Under the pieces are notes generated by a model, which saw only the letters and a list, made by a program, of their open reading frames with translations, was not told where the DNA came from and did no database searches. A stretch of 64,000 nt of DNA from Leuctra nigra (Eukaryota; Arthropoda; Insecta; Plecoptera; Leuctridae), in NCBI GenBank assembly GCA_934045905.1, contig OW203763.1, positions 36,345,017 to 36,409,016 of the forward strand, in the 5' to 3' direction. Position numbers and translations under genes: made by a program. Shown here piece after piece: positions 35,009 through 48,620 of the stretch; position 1 is the first letter of the stretch, and each line of letters starts with the position of its first letter.

Positions 35009-36092
35009 TGTAGGCGACAAGCCTCCTTTAAGATTGTATACAAAACCATGAATTTGATAATTTTTCTTCAACACTTACAGATATTATAGGGATACAACGT
35101 ATTTGCATTATTGATGATACTTCCTAGTCAATTAGTATTAGGGGTTGTGGCACATTTACTTATTATTGCTATATATTTTATTGTTTCTCGATATTTCAGT
35201 AATGACATTAATGTAAGTACTTCATTTCAACCCACTTACTAGCGTTTACTATGACTATGTGGGATTGCATGTGGAATTCAATATTTATAATTATCTACAT
35301 TTATAATAAAATAAATGATCAACCCTGTATTATTTAGTACAGAGGATGGTAGAGCAAATTTATTTCACCTACTTTTTACAAATACGCGAAGTGTAAAAGA
35401 CAGAAGGTTTGCCTTTATCGAAATTGGCTGCCCCATTGGCTGTCCTGTCAGTGCCACATCAGCATGAACATATGAAGTGAGCTATCAAATATGTCAGGTC
35501 AAATCCACGTCAAAATTTCACATTTGTCAATATCATTTGAGTTGAGCGCATATTTTCGACAAAAGAACTGACGTAACATCTATACTACACTGTAGAATCA
35601 CAGCTATACAGCATGCTTCCAGCAATACCATAACCTGAAGATCAATCCCATCCTATTCCCATCCAAAACTACAATGTATTTACAAAGCATTTACAAAGTA
35701 AGGCACCGTGACATCGGGTGTGAGTTGGAAAACTGTTTGAATTTTAGGAATATGAAGTTGGAGTCAAGGTTAGAGACGATAAGGCGAGTGTGAAAGGACT
35801 TCGTGCTGGCATTTCAGTGATTCTATAATTGACTTATTGCATTGGAAATTCATTGAACAAGATTGTTTGCTCAATACATTTAGTTGCAGGTGGAATTGGT
35901 CGAAACTCACTATCCCAGAAACGTGGCGGATAATGAAGAATGTCGAGTACATTACATTACGGATTGTGGAGTAGATGGTAATTTAGGAGGATGACAGAAA
36001 TGTCTGAGAGTGGTGGGGTGTGGAAGTGGCGACACATTTGTTTAGTGAGGAAGAACAGTTGTGGAAGACTAGACGGTGGAAGGTCGACTTAT
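35009..36092. other. No defined feature
   Basis: AT-rich sequence; nothing recognised. Confidence 0.4.
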
Positions 36093-36130
36093 CATGGATT
36101 TATAAGTAGGTTCCCACTTATAAATCCATG
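36093..36130. other. Perfect 15-bp hairpin
   Basis: CATGGATTTATAAGT (36093-36107) pairs perfectly with ACTTATAAATCCATG (36116-36130), leaving an 8-base loop. It stands at the left edge of the degraded 87-bp repeat. No known RNA family is suggested. Confidence 0.7.
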
Positions 36131-36164
36131 GACTGGTGTTGGCTCGACCAGGACAATGACGAGG

Positions 36165-36480
36165 AAGTGTTCAAGGAGACACCAAAACATATTTTCTTCC
36201 CAGTTTCGGTGAGGTGGAATGATGTTGATGGAAATAGGTAGGACTGGAAACATCGCCTGATCTTGGTTTCAACCAGGAGAACGATGAGGAAATTAATACA
36301 TGCTTCCTCCTACTTTCTCGGCTAGGAAGGAGGAATGTAACAGGTGGGCTTGGAGGAAATGAAGTCCACGGAAACACCAGGAAATGCTTCCTCCTGCTTT
36401 CTTCGGCTTGGAAGGAGGGATGTAGCAGGTGGGCTTGGAGGAAATGAAGTCGACGGAGACACCAAGACATGCTTCCTCCT
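36165..36480. repeat. Degraded ~87-bp tandem repeat
   Basis: GGTGGGCTTGGAGGAAATGA recurs with an 87-bp offset (near 36341 and 36428), and ACATGCTTCCTCCTAC recurs as ATGCTTCCTCCT in each unit. More diverged units extend left to about 36165. Because 87 is a multiple of three, the minus strand stays open for 150 codons (36171-36623), but the translation only reflects the repeat and I do not call a gene. A GC-rich segment (36480-36640) follows. Confidence 0.65.
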
Positions 36481-36640
36481 ACCTTGGTCGACCAGGAGGC
36501 AGCGCGTCTTAGCAAGGCCCGGCGCGCACCCGGCAAAGCGGTAGGACGCGGGCCCGAAGCCGAGGCCCAGGCCCAAGCCAATCCCCAGGGCTTCCGACCC
36601 GCACCGACCACCACCCATGCCAAATATCGGCCCGACTAAA

Positions 36641-38861
36641 AGAAAACAAAGGTGCCCTCACTTAGAACACTTGGAATATACGTCTGGTGTACCGGGGTAC
36701 ATCAGGAGGCAAGACAGATCATGCACATGAGATACGAGATGGATGTTGATTTTGTCAGATTAATCTTGAATGAGTACCGCTAAGATTTTAGCCCAGAGGT
36801 ATATTATTTATTAAACAAATTGCCTGACTTAAAAAAACTATTGTCAAAAATACTTTAAATTACTACATTCTGTTTCTGTCTTATTATTTTAATGACAGAA
36901 GAATGGCATGCCACAAAACTCAGATCTACTTCATCCAAAAGTCACACAACCCCATCTCTCCCAATATAGAATAACCATAAAATCCACACTTCTACATGCT
37001 ACAAACTCTTTCAGGTACAGTTCTACAAAATACGACCAATGAAAACAGTAAATAGGAACCCCACTTCTATGTGGTTGCTACTGGGTATGATTGTATCGAT
37101 TATATGCAAGCGTATTTCTCATATTTCTATACGCTTCTGCATAACGGCGTTCAATTCAAGGTCACATTTAAAATTTTCGCGAATTTTTAAAGGTTAATCT
37201 ACTGTAGAATATATGTATTCTATCCAGACAAGGAACCCCTGCACAATACCCCGTCTAATTCACATTCCTATAGATTGAACTAAATTCAGACCGCAAAGAT
37301 ATTATCTCAAGATAATCTGAAATATTTTAAATAATACGATATTATTATCATTTGCAGTTTGATCATTCGTCGAAGCGTATTTAGTGATGTTTAAAAAGAA
37401 ATATTGAGGAAAACAAAATTACACAATATATAAGTTCACAGATTTTAAAGAAAACGTATTGTGAAATCTTAAAAATGAAGAATGAATATGAACTTTTTTT
37501 TCACATTTTCGTATATGAACTAAAGCACAAGTTGGGTGTGGTTGGAAGAAGAGTGGTTAGGTATTTCAACAATTAACAATCAACGAAAACGTGAGTATAA
37601 ACGCCAAAAAGTATACAGCTTACTGAGAATTAAAATCGCGACACTATACTTGTATCAGTGTGTACGAAAACAAAACTTTCTATATGATCGGGTATAGTAA
37701 AGTAGTCAAAAAACAAAACAAAAGTCACGGAACAAACAACAACAAAAAAGTCGTCTAAAATCGCTCGCTTTACTATCGCTAAATAATGTGACTCACGACA
37801 GATCTTTGACTGAGTCGTGAGTCGTTACTTGCAGCCAGTGATTATGATGTTCAAGTTTCAGAAGAGGATGACAATGTGTGTCGGGAATCCTCTCATCTCA
37901 CCGAGCTAAGTCCGAGATTGATAATAAGCGAGAGAGAGAGAGAAGGCGAACGAGCCCGGATTAGACGTGTTAAAGGTATCCCAACATTCTTTAGAAAACA
38001 TTCGGGCCGGCGAACAAAAGTCAACAGCTAGCTTAGCTCTCTTGTAACTCCTCATGAATTATTACTTATAAGATGAGCTGGGGCTTTTCACATTTCATGG
38101 AGATACCGTGCCAGCATGCATGAGTGGCAAATTTGATCGAGAAGTCCTCTTCGCCGCTCAAGAGAGGGAAATCACGAGGCTGATTCGTTCGTATCTTCAC
38201 ATCTTCAGGTGACTGGCACATGACAATAAGTAGTTACTCATTTCACACTGAAGACTTATGGACCGTGATGGGGGTTTTACTCGAGTAAAACAAGATTTTC
38301 GCGGGTAAATACTCAGGAAAAGTATCATGTATGAAAAAAGCGTCCAAAAATTCCAGAATTCAAAATGAATATGACACCAACATTGTTACAGCCACCTCTA
38401 TATGTCGTGATAAAAGCCAGCGATAAAATCAGTCTTGCAAATCACCCCTCGGTATAGAAATACCTGTATTTTAGGCAACATATACTACGTCTGTGTACGA
38501 CTGGTAGTCGCGATAAGGGGTAAGTTTTCTCAGGACATATAGAGGTGACTATACAAGTGATGATTAAATGGTGAACTGGAATTATTACCATTATTATTAG
38601 AGTGGGAATACTTACAATGATATAATCATACGAGATTAATTTAGATTAAGATTACTTCATCCATTAAACACATTCCAATTATTATACCTTACACTATACA
38701 AAAAAAATATTGTGAGTTTACGATCTCTGAACAAATATAATCCGTCGCTCAATGTTCGAGCTCTCTCAATGGCTAGATTATAAATTCGTGTATTCCGTCA
38801 AAATATTGTACAATTTTAGATAGTCCATAGGTGGAAGTGTCGATGATTTTGGGACTATTTA
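36641..38861. other. No defined feature (2.2 kb)
   Basis: AT-rich. A (GA)n stretch lies near 37930. Nothing else recognised. Confidence 0.4.
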
Positions 38862-38985
38862 AGGAGCTAACTTTCAAAATGCAACTTGTCAATATTGCGT
38901 TATTTTCTGTTGGATGTGAAAAAACATGAAGAGCAACAATTTTTACGCTGCAGCCTGATACTCGAACTTTTGAAAGTTAGCTCCT
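38862..38985. mobile_element. Small MITE, 124 bp
   Basis: Perfect 18-bp terminal inverted repeats AGGAGCTAACTTTCAAAA (38862-38879) and its complement (38968-38985). ATTT or ATTTA lies close to both ends, but the exact target duplication is ambiguous. No coding capacity. Confidence 0.65.
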
Positions 38986-40100
38986 CATTTAACAATGCAT
39001 TATTTTGTGAAATTTTCTGTGAAACTATTAAGATTGCAAATAAATTTAAAAAAAATATAATTCACAGAAGGTACAGCCAAATATTAGAAAACACATACAT
39101 TCAATGCCTCATTAACACGGTTAGACTCTGTTGCCGGCCAAATCCAAATATGTCTTCATATCAAACATAATCGAGCCATATCGATATAGACTCTGCAAAT
39201 TAGCTCGTATCAGTTCGCTGAGAAGTCGACAGGTGTGGCTGCAAGATGGCAAGCCATAAACGCTGGCTGTCACATACGATTTACAGGCACTCGGACGTCC
39301 AGATGGCTTTCACATTTGCTCAAGTAATCTTTAACTGTCCAATGTGCAGCCATGACATTGGTTCTCGTTCACAATTACAAGGGACATTTCAAACGGAGAA
39401 GAAATAAAGGGTACAGATTTTTACATTCTGCGAATAATAAATCATTGAACTATATAAGTTGAACTTCAGTATTTAAAAAATAAATATAATAAACGTCAAT
39501 TTTTGCAAGTCTGAGAAGAAAGTTGAAGCACATACATAAAAAATACTATTTATGACGAACTATTTTTAAAATAATTTGAAATGTGATATGGGGATAAATT
39601 AATAAATATATAAGATTTTATTGCACATTTGATTACGTAACTCAAATATTTACATTTAATAATAATAATAAGATTTCCTCACATGGAGAGAATTTGAATC
39701 GTCAATTTATAAAATGTCCGCAAAATCTCCAGCTTTTAACATTTCTCAGATTGTACTGCTAATAATGAGCCTAAACAAAACAACCTCGATGCAGTTGAAG
39801 GGGCGTGGAGGGGGAGGGAGGACAACTACGCTTCAGCCAGGACAGCGTTGCAAGAGGAGCGGCGGATAAAACAACGCTTCATTTACACTGCTAGGTTCCT
39901 CCAGAGCTCCTCACATTGGTCCATATCGATGTAAACCAGTCCATTTGCAACTCGATCTTGCGACAACTAAGATACACACTGAATTGATGTAAGAAGAGCC
40001 AGTTGATCGTTCAACCACAGGTGTCAAGAGTCTGCGTGTCTCAATGAGAGGTGACATGTTGAGAGGAGATCATCGGGAGCAGGGATGCTGGATGCATGAG
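38986..40100. other. No defined feature
   Basis: AT-rich sequence; short open frames only. Confidence 0.4.
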
Positions 40101-40430
40101 CAGTGTTTGAATTGGAAGTCAGTCCATAGGGCCCCCCATGGGGAGAGGGCCCCCCTGCACCATGCAGGTTCGGGGCGCACAGCCCGGGTTTTTTTTTTAA
40201 TTTCAGAAATGAATTTGGTGCATTTCTACGCGATTTTGAAGCTATTTTAAAGTCTATTTATATCTCGACAAATGGCGTCTACAGTGGCTAAAATGTCCAA
40301 AATCTCTAGAAATGATGATATTTTAAAGTACATAGTGTTAATCTCATGGGGGGATGGTGAAGTGGACAAATTAGCCATGGGGGGATGGAACTATCAATAT
40401 ATTCCCCATGGGGGGATGCAATTGACCACT
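40101..40430. repeat. GC-rich repeat-like segment with CATGGGGGGATG motif
   Basis: It starts CAGTGTTTGAATTGG, reminiscent of a hAT terminus, and continues with a GC-rich hairpin-prone part (GGGCCCCCCATGGGG, GGGCCCCCC). CATGGGGGGATG recurs three times around 40347, 40378 and 40409. No matching right terminus found, so the element type is open. Confidence 0.35.
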
Positions 40431-43400
40431 GTGTATGAGGAGCAGGGAGGAAGACCTCTCACAACATCGTCCTCTCGAACTCGGAAAGATATCGGATGGT
40501 TTTCGAACCCGGGCATTCGGATTGGGAGTCTTTGGAGTTATCGACAGATACAATCTCTCGGTTTTGTAATTTAGATTTTATCCTAATTGTTAATCCACTC
40601 ATTCGTCTTTCTTAGTGAACATCTAGTTGAATTTGAACACAAATTTGTTAAATTATACATCTTTTCCTAGTAATTGCCACTTCAAGCTGTTTTGTGGTTA
40701 TATTACCCTTGCTTTTATGAATCGGGCAGTTTCAAAAAATCAAATATAGGTATATAATTATTTAAAGATACGAACAACGCGCTGAAAAAAAATATGTTTA
40801 AAAAACACAATATCGTTCATGATACAAAAGTTGGCAATGCCAATCTTTTCCAAGTTTTCAGAGAAGGTTGCTCCTGCATTTTTGTTTGGAACAAATTTGA
40901 AAAAACCGTTTTTTACCAATCAAAGTTTCCAAGTCCGATAGATAACTTGACTACTAATTCATCTTTCTACACCCACTTATTGAAATCTAATTTTAAATAA
41001 TCACACATTTTGGCGCGTTTGTACAACCTACAGTTTTTATTTTCAAATATGCTCTATCACGCGACTAATGTAAAAATCATGGTAAGTGATTCAATCAAAA
41101 CAAGTCAAATCAATTCTTTGGCATTCATAGTCGAAATTATATCAATAAAACACATTAGAAATGAAACACACTGTAACTCATGGCTCGCCAGCGCATAGAT
41201 TACACCTATTCACAGCATGCGGAAATGACACAAATTTCATTCAACATCAATTTTATCCCATTTTCATTTCCCAAATGCGGCACCGTTTCAATTCCAGCGC
41301 ACTAATTCGACAAATCCGTAATAAATCGCAATAATGATGCCATTTTATTAACAATTAACCAGACTGGCGGGTGATCAAAGCAAGTTTGGAATTTCAAGTA
41401 GAACTTGTGAATCGCGGTCCCCCCTCTGTGCACATCGAGTCTGAAATCAACTGACGTACTCGACATCCTCCCGATATGAAACTCACGTCGGCACACTTCA
41501 TGCTGGGAAAGTAGCAATAACGGGGGTGTAGATACACTCGATGTGGAGTGAACCCCCAGCCCCCAGCCCTCGACACAATGTGATGCGAGGGAAAACAATG
41601 TTGATTAGATGAGAGATGAGTCGCGGAGTTGGACGGGATAACATAACAAGTCAATTGCCGACACTTTTACACTTTTCTTTTAATGCAGTTGGGAACGAGA
41701 AGTTAGTTACGTGTTCATGAAAGAGCGTTTTTTAAATTTCACATATCATAAAATTATGTTCAAATCAAAACACTTTTACCAACACGTTCAAAGAGTTTAT
41801 CTTCAAAATTACCAATTTGCTGAATTGAAATAAATTATTTTGAAATTGTGACTGTAAAGAAATTTTGAGGAGAACATTATAGTTTTATAATGAATAAAAT
41901 TTTAAATCTCAAGTTTTTAAATGTTTAATTTACACATTTTACACTTGTACAAAGTATTTATAATCTCAGCTTTTCCTATTGTTCAAAGGAAGATAATGTT
42001 CCACGAAAAACAATCTAGATTTCCTCATTTTCAGTCATCAGATACAGTACTTATTATCCACCATATTAGTTACGTATTTAATTACTTAAAATTTAATAAG
42101 TAATTTCGGTAAAGTATTGCCTCTCCGAACTACTAATTGTAACTACTCCCTCAACAATATCCATTTCGTAGCTTCTCGGCCCAGAAATCCATACACTCTA
42201 ATACCAGTTCATGATAATGAAGACGTTCTCTCATGGCATGGCAGTCTTCTTGGACGTCAACGAGGACAGAAGACAAGGGGTTGTAAAGTCAACTAAAACC
42301 AGAGGGTGGGGCATTCACAGCTCACTCACACCAACGCCATTCCTCCGTCTCCTAATCCTCTGCTGAATAGCCGACACAGCCACCTGGGTATGCTGATGCA
42401 GTAGAAATAGTGAGCACCTTTTCAAAACCACTTCGCCGGTGGGTGAAAGGCGTTCTATCCTTCAATGATTTTATTGACTGCCAGTCCTCTTGCAACGATA
42501 GGCTTTTCTTCATTTTTTTGGTTGTGAAGCGAGGTTGCCGTTTTTGGAATTTGACATGTTCATCAGAAGCCCAAAACTCGATTTTTTTACTGTGATTTTT
42601 CAAACCACAAAATAGATTGAACGCACGAAATGGCTTTCTAAACTTGATTTTATGTGTTTTCAAAGATTAACGGCATGCTTTTGCGTTGTTAACAAACTTA
42701 ACAAACTGTTATTTTTATATTCGATTATGTTGATCGAATATGCTTTTTTAAATTTTATTTCAACAGGATGGTCGTAAAAATTTTAAATTGACATTATGGA
42801 CTATCAAATAGTTATTAAATCGTAAATAAATCACTTCAGGTAGCCTGCATAGAAAATGGAATGAAGAAAACTATTTGAAAGATAATATTTTCAATAAATT
42901 ATGTATTAATAATCGTTGATTCATAGTGAAAAGCGATTGACTAAGTGATATCGATTTATTCACTAGCCAATTCCATTCATAAAAAATATGGTTTAAAATT
43001 TAATTGTTTAAAATGTCTCAACAGGACTGTAATGCCAAAATATGACGCCTTATCACAAAATGTTGACTTTTTAATTCCGTTCAGATTGAGCACTTGTAAC
43101 TTCCTGCAAGATTTTAGTAATCTTTCACAATTTCCAAGCACCTATGTGGTAAGGTACGGCTCGAAAGTAACACAATAACGAAACAATTCCATATGACAGT
43201 TGACATGACGAATAACCAGTTGCTATACTCAAGTCCAATCGTATTATAAAACACTTTTTTAATAGCTATTGGGGCGTATAATGAGAAGTACCATGAAAGT
43301 GACAAAACAAGGAGCATAATAAAAGTGAAATATATTCGAACTGGTGAATACATATCAAGTGCAATGGCCAAGAAATTAGAGTGCATGGCCTACACGTCCT

Positions 43401-45280
43401 ATACGTAATTACTTTCTAAAGTAATATACATACCAATCTGCAATATTGTATATACCTTGAATACTGGTAGACATTGAACAAGTTAGTATAATTCGATTTA
43501 ACCACTTCTTGTTATGGCCAACTTAATGGGAAAACGAAATAATAAATGTCAATTGTAATACTGAACGACTATGCTTGAAACAAATATATTACTTTCGAGT
43601 GAAAAAATCTGGTCTTTCATTTTATATTGAAGTGAAACTTGGTGCATTAGACTTGTAATAAATGTCGCAGCTAAGAAGATAGATAAAGAGGATCGCATTA
43701 TTTTACTATGTTGCTAGAATGGATACTTTGAGGCTGAAGATTTAGCCGTTGGGACGACAACGAGATCGGCGACTGAAATGGAGCAATCAAATGAAACAGT
43801 ACAAGAAACACACCCAAAGTAATGAAGAAGCTACATGACACAGAGGATGCTGCAAGTTTATATAGCAAGAGGTAAATTTTATCTTGGCGACAAATCCGAT
43901 ATTTGATACGAACTTGTTTAAGATCCTTGTTTTATTGTACTTTCAGAACAAAACTTCAACACCATTAGATCTGTACCCAGCACAAATATGTATTCCTTAT
44001 AAATTCTTATATCATCCATATATTCTGAATAATCGTTCTTTACTTATTTATATTAGAAATTCCTTGCCTACTCGGTAAGTTACCTTTACCATTTTGTAAG
44101 ATGCAAATAAAAATGGATTAACTAAACTAAACGAAAAGTTTCTCTTCTTCAAAATTACAGTTTTACCCCACGGTTTTCACAGTTATATTAGACTCATTTA
44201 ATTATGCTATATAAATTGTCCTTGGCCGTCGGACCTTCCCCCGGTCTTGATTGCCGGACAGGTAGCACTCCGAGGGTATGACGGTATGACGGTATGACGA
44301 AGCCGTCAGGGCGGTTCACAAGAGAGCGGCTCTCAGGAGCATTGGTTTACCGAATATCGTGTGATTCGAGCTCCTCGTCCGGTGCATCGTGCAGAAGCCA
44401 TAGGACATAAGACATAGGACATAGGACGGAGGACGCACGGGGGCACAGGCATTGCCAGATCATCGCATTGGCAGAGAGACTGACATCAGCAATCTCACAT
44501 CTCTTTACACTTTGCACAGTGAGAGAGAAGTGAGTTTGTGGTCATTTTCGTCTATTCAGTCGCCGTTCTACAAAAAGTTAGAATTAAACGTCCACAATGT
44601 GTTGAACAATTAGCAATGTTGAACCAATTGTAGAAACAGGCTCACTCAATGAGTGAAAATATAAAAATTATCACCAAATAACAATCCCCAAATAACCTAC
44701 CTATCTTACCCCATTCAATTCAATTCAAACCAACCTCACCAAAATATATGCATCGCATAATTTTTTAGACATAATATGTTCATTGAAATCATTTCAATGA
44801 CTAGAGTCACAGAAATAAAATTCTATTAATTTCTGATATCAACGACTTTAAAGCTATTTAGCATAAAGTAAGCTATTATGATTGGACTGTATGTACAGTT
44901 GTGCACAGACGGTGTTGTTTACAGTTAAGTTACAAATGTGAGAGGGGAGTAGGGCATGGAGGTTGCATTTCTCGATTTACTGTTAGTGATAACTTCATCA
45001 GTTATTCTCATCAGTGGGAAATTACCGAGCAATTTTACTGATAAAAAGTTTCTGAACGTCTAATGTTAAAATAGTACAGTTTTAATACCATAAAACCTGT
45101 TCAAAAATAGGTCAAATCGGCACTTTTTAGAGTCTAACAACCTTCATAATTTCCCATCCCTTTCACGAAATACTTTCCCAAAATACCTGTATAGCATAAA
45201 AACGCGGTTACTGTCGGCAACAGCGTGGGCCTCTGACTTCTTCACTCGAGTAGAACGGTCGAGCCCTGGACAAAGCACCG
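40431..45280. other. No defined feature (4.8 kb)
   Basis: AT-rich with scattered chance frames, the longest 103 codons at 42352-42663 minus, without a recognisable domain. A minus-strand B-box-like string (GCCCGGGTTCGAAAAC) lies near 40505. GTATGACG occurs three times near 44275 and GACATAGGACATA-type repeats near 44405. A B-box-like ACGGTCGAGCCCTGG lies near 45255. Confidence 0.4.
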
Positions 45281-45479
45281 CGTATAGACAACATTCAAAA
45301 TTCACTGCGCATGCGCGACGTGCCGTGATGCATGTTGGGCTTAGGATGTGAAGAGTTTGACAGCTGCCTGGTTGACAGTGCTGAGATGCATAAAGGAAGA
45401 ATGTTTTTCGGTGTTTGTTATGTTATATCATCTCTGTATTTAAATGTAACTAATTTTATTGGTATTCAACATTATTTTA

Positions 45480-45758
45480 TGAATAATACTAAGAATAGCA
45501 GATCGTACGGAACAGTGTGTTGTGTTCCATTGAGCAAAAATAACACTAAATTTAGCCGTGAAGTGTCGTTTCACTACTTTCAAGGGACATTGATTTGAAG
45601 AAAGAATGAGGCGTGTGAGGCGAATTGGATCTCAGGGAAAATGTAGTAAATGGTCCCCTATTAAGAACCACAGAATATGTGGTGCACATTTTAACAAATC
45701 TGGTTATAAGAAATATGAAGAAAAATTGCCCTGTTTTTCCCCTAACAAAATGAATAAA
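45480..45758 (+). pseudogene. THAP zinc-finger pseudogene, left arm
   Basis: In the plus strand the first part reads YGTVCCVPLSKNNTKFSRE, the N-terminal THAP pattern C-x-VP with the second cysteine changed to Ser. The second part, in another frame, reads GSQGKCSKWSPIKNHRICGA followed by HF, which carries the conserved W, P and C-x2-H. A stop after LKKE and at least one single-base loss break the frame between them. A stop follows at 45758. The order and spacing fit the C2CH THAP fold of about 80-90 residues. No transposase catalytic core follows, so this is a DNA-binding-domain relic only. Confidence 0.7.
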
Positions 45759-46029
45759 TGAATAAACCGAAATGAATAACCAATAGGTCAGATTGATTTG
45801 TTAATTAGTTATGTATACAGGAACATACTTTGTCTCATTTTGTCAGAATTTCTGACAAAAATAAGATTTTCGGCTACCTACAAATGTCCTGTTTGTTAAG
45901 AGGAAAAATAACTTGAATACCCCTGAAAGCGATAAATATGATTTCAAACCCAGGCTAATAATATCTACAATATTGGATTTACATCTTACACTAAAAAATT
46001 TCAACAAAAACATAATTTATTGCGTCTTA

Positions 46030-46150
46030 TCCATTCTTTCTTCAAATCAACGTCCCTTGAAAGTATTGAAACAACACTTCACGGCTAAATTTAGTGTTAT
46101 TTTTGCACAATGGAACACAACACATTGTTCCGTACGATCTGCTATTCTTA
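46030..46150 (-). pseudogene. THAP zinc-finger fragment, right arm
   Basis: The minus strand reads YGTMCCVPLCKNNTKFSRE, keeping both N-terminal cysteines (C-x-VP-x-C-x2-N), where the left arm has lost the second. Further on it keeps DLKKEWIRR, including the conserved tryptophan, although in a shifted frame. The C-terminal C-x2-H part is missing in this arm. The arms share the same shift after YFQ, so that defect predates the inverted duplication or reflects a former intron boundary. Confidence 0.65.
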
Positions 46151-46378
46151 ATATTATTCATAATTATGTTGAATACCACTAAAATTAGTTACATTTAAAT
46201 ACAGAGAGGATATAACATAATAAACACCGAAAAACATTCTTCCTTTATGCATCTTAGCACTGTCAACCAGGCAGCTGTCAAACTCTTCACATCCTAAACC
46301 CAGAATGCAATGTTGATAGTTGTAGATGGCGCTCGGGGTTTAAAATGTTGTCTATTCGGTTGTAGTGTGTGAGGGGTT

Positions 46379-46392
46379 GGGGGGGGGGGGGG
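46379..46392. repeat. Poly-G tract, 14 bases
   Basis: Uninterrupted G run just outside the right arm of the THAP element. Confidence 0.95.
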
Positions 46393-46614
46393 TAGTAACA
46401 CCCCGAAAGTGGTTCATTCACTGAGGAGGTTACATGCGTCGGCACGACCGCTCCATTCATAACGCATCGCCCGGCCCGAGCCCCGACTAGATGCCCCCAG
46501 AACCTCTCGTCGCGATCATGTGGCCAGCACACGCACGGCGATGTTGAGTTGAGAATCATTCACGACTTCCTCAATTTCTAGGTAGTCGGAAACAGCTATC
46601 ATGGCAAGCAAACG
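46393..46614. other. No defined feature, GC-richer than flanks
   Basis: Short GC-rich segment with CpG-containing strings; no recognisable element. Confidence 0.4.
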
Positions 46615-46670
46615 TACACTTGGACAAAGTAAAAACGGTAGGTATTTGAGCAAAACGGACTGGCCTCAGA
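46615..46670 (+). mobile_element. MITE end fragment related to 48.6-50.2 kb family
   Basis: TACACTTGGACAAAGTAAAA, then ACGGTAGGTATTTGAGCAAA and ACGGACTGG parallel the ends of the TA-flanked elements at 48623 and 48912. No opposite end was found, so this is a truncated copy. Confidence 0.5.
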
Positions 46671-48620
46671 TTTCGGACTCCCCCGCAAGATATTTTTTGT
46701 TGGCCCCATACTCTTTCATAGACCATACCGTACGTAAAAATCTTTATATATAAATGCATCTTTTTGTGAACATGTTAAAATATATAATGACACTTGTTCA
46801 ATTATTGTAAATCCAGTTGAGTCCAGTGGGATTTGTGTAGTATAAGTTAGGTAATAATAACTAATAGTAGAAGGTAAAATAGCATAACCTCAGGTCTGAT
46901 ATGTATATCTAGGGGAGGTCCCAGAGCATCTCATTTTTGAATTTCACTGCAGATTTAGTGCATTGTAACGCGATTTAAATACAAATTTTGGTCGATTTAT
47001 CAGCTAAATTCTTTAAATTACTTCAATTTCTTTTACTATCGATTATCGATACTTATATTTTTACCAAATATACGATTGGCTCCAAAGAATTTTTTTTAAA
47101 CCGTTTCATAAAAACATGTTTAATTAATTGTTCAAACAACACTAAGAATCACACATTATCAACAGTTTTACCAACAAATAATATCAAACGCAACCTCAAG
47201 TTGTTATAACTTATATCGACGATGTTACAATAAATTACACAGTAGCACTAATTCGAACAACAAGAAAAAAAATATCGAAACAAAATAACGGATCAATGGC
47301 AATGAAGTTAGTAAAATAAATCCCAAACGGATTTTTTTTCAAATCAGGTTAAAAACGACAGAAAAGCTTTAATTACATGATGAGAGCGAAATCACCTGCT
47401 TTGTTGAATAAGATTTAGAAAAAGACGCCGCTTCCCTTCCCTCTCTCCCGGGCCAATTATTAGCGTTAATGAAACAAATGGCCCGCCGTATATTAGGCGA
47501 ATAGCTCTTACTGTTGTACAAGAGAATAAAACAGAATTTAATTGGAGACAGCAGATTACTAAAGATTTCGAGTGAGCACCAAGAAAGTGGATAATGAAAC
47601 GAAATAATTTGTCAAATTTAATTAATTAAGGGATAATCTAGAAAAACAATGTTGATGGCACAAGTCAAGTAATTCTCAGCCCCCCCCCCCCCCCCCCCCC
47701 AACACCAGGGTTCGCTGATATTAAAGTAGCGAGGGGTAGGTTTCCGGGCTGCAATATGAACAAATGAGAAATCACTTATAATTGTGCCCCGACACTAAAG
47801 TTAGCTGTCTTACTAAATACATGCAATCAAAAATCTTCACGTGAGCTGTCAGCAATTAAGTGTCTTTTAACACACATTTTGTATTCCAATAATGTATATC
47901 TTCGTGCCTATCTAATCTACAATTTTCATATCTGAAAACAAAATAAAATTTCCAGGTTTTACTCAAATTTGTTACAAAATAGACAAGAAAAGCAATTATT
48001 GTCCTTGCAAGAAAATCCCATTATTCTATACATGATAACAATACTCGTTTCAAAATATCACATAACATGTTTAGTGTTAAGGAGTCAATCGACCGATATC
48101 AAACTCCTCCACGATTGCGCAACCAAGAGATTTGTGAAAATGTCAGACTTTCTCGACGACTTACGAGGGTTGAGGACGCAGGTCAGAGGTCAATCACATC
48201 ACGAGGGGATCTTACACAAGTCCTGACCTCGGGGGAACGCGTTACTGAGCGAGCACGGGCGCTGGACACAAGATGCCTCTATGAAAAGCGTCGCGAAGTG
48301 TTTGAGAGGGCGGTGTGATTCTACGGTCCATCGTTTCGACGAGGTGTTAATGGCTTTATCTTCAGGTCTCAGACGCTAAGAGCAATGGTAAGAACTTAAA
48401 AACAGGCGTGGAACCAGGCGGGTCACTTACGAAATTAACAACAAAACAAGAGATTCACATCTCTGGTCAATGTAGGCGGAAATGCAATTGCTCTGATGTT
48501 TACCACCTGCCTCATTCCCTCAGTTCTTTTTTGTACATTTTTCTAATTGTTCTGCATTATGTAAATTAAATCTCAATTCTAGTGACGTATTCGATCGGCG
48601 AAAACTATAGGATCAAACCA
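46671..48620. other. No defined feature; contains a poly-C tract
   Basis: AT-rich sequence with a 21-base poly-C run at 47680-47700. Short chance frames only. Confidence 0.4.

Larger units (their letters stand above)
45281..46358. mobile_element. Long inverted-repeat element carrying a THAP relic
   Basis: Two arms of about 300 bp (45281-45610 and 46030-46358) are inverted copies with moderate to high identity, separated by about 420 bp. Outer ends share ATAGACAACATT; inner matches include GAGTTTGACAGCTGCCTGG, ATGCATAAAGGAAGAATG and TAACACTAAATTTAGCCGTG. No unambiguous target duplication is seen. Both arms contain a THAP zinc-finger fragment (see separate entries). THAP domains are the DNA-binding part of P-element-type and Kolobok transposases as well as of host proteins, so a non-autonomous element of one of those groups is the most economical reading. 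Confidence 0.75.

Noticed and set aside
36171..36623. 150-codon minus-strand frame as a gene
   Set aside because: It follows the 87-bp tandem repeat, which stays open because 87 is a multiple of three. A shifted frame of 98 codons is also open and no domain is visible.
40101..40430. Full hAT element starting CAGTGTTTGAATTGG
   Set aside because: No complementary right terminus and no 8-bp duplication could be found, so only a repeat-like segment is reported.
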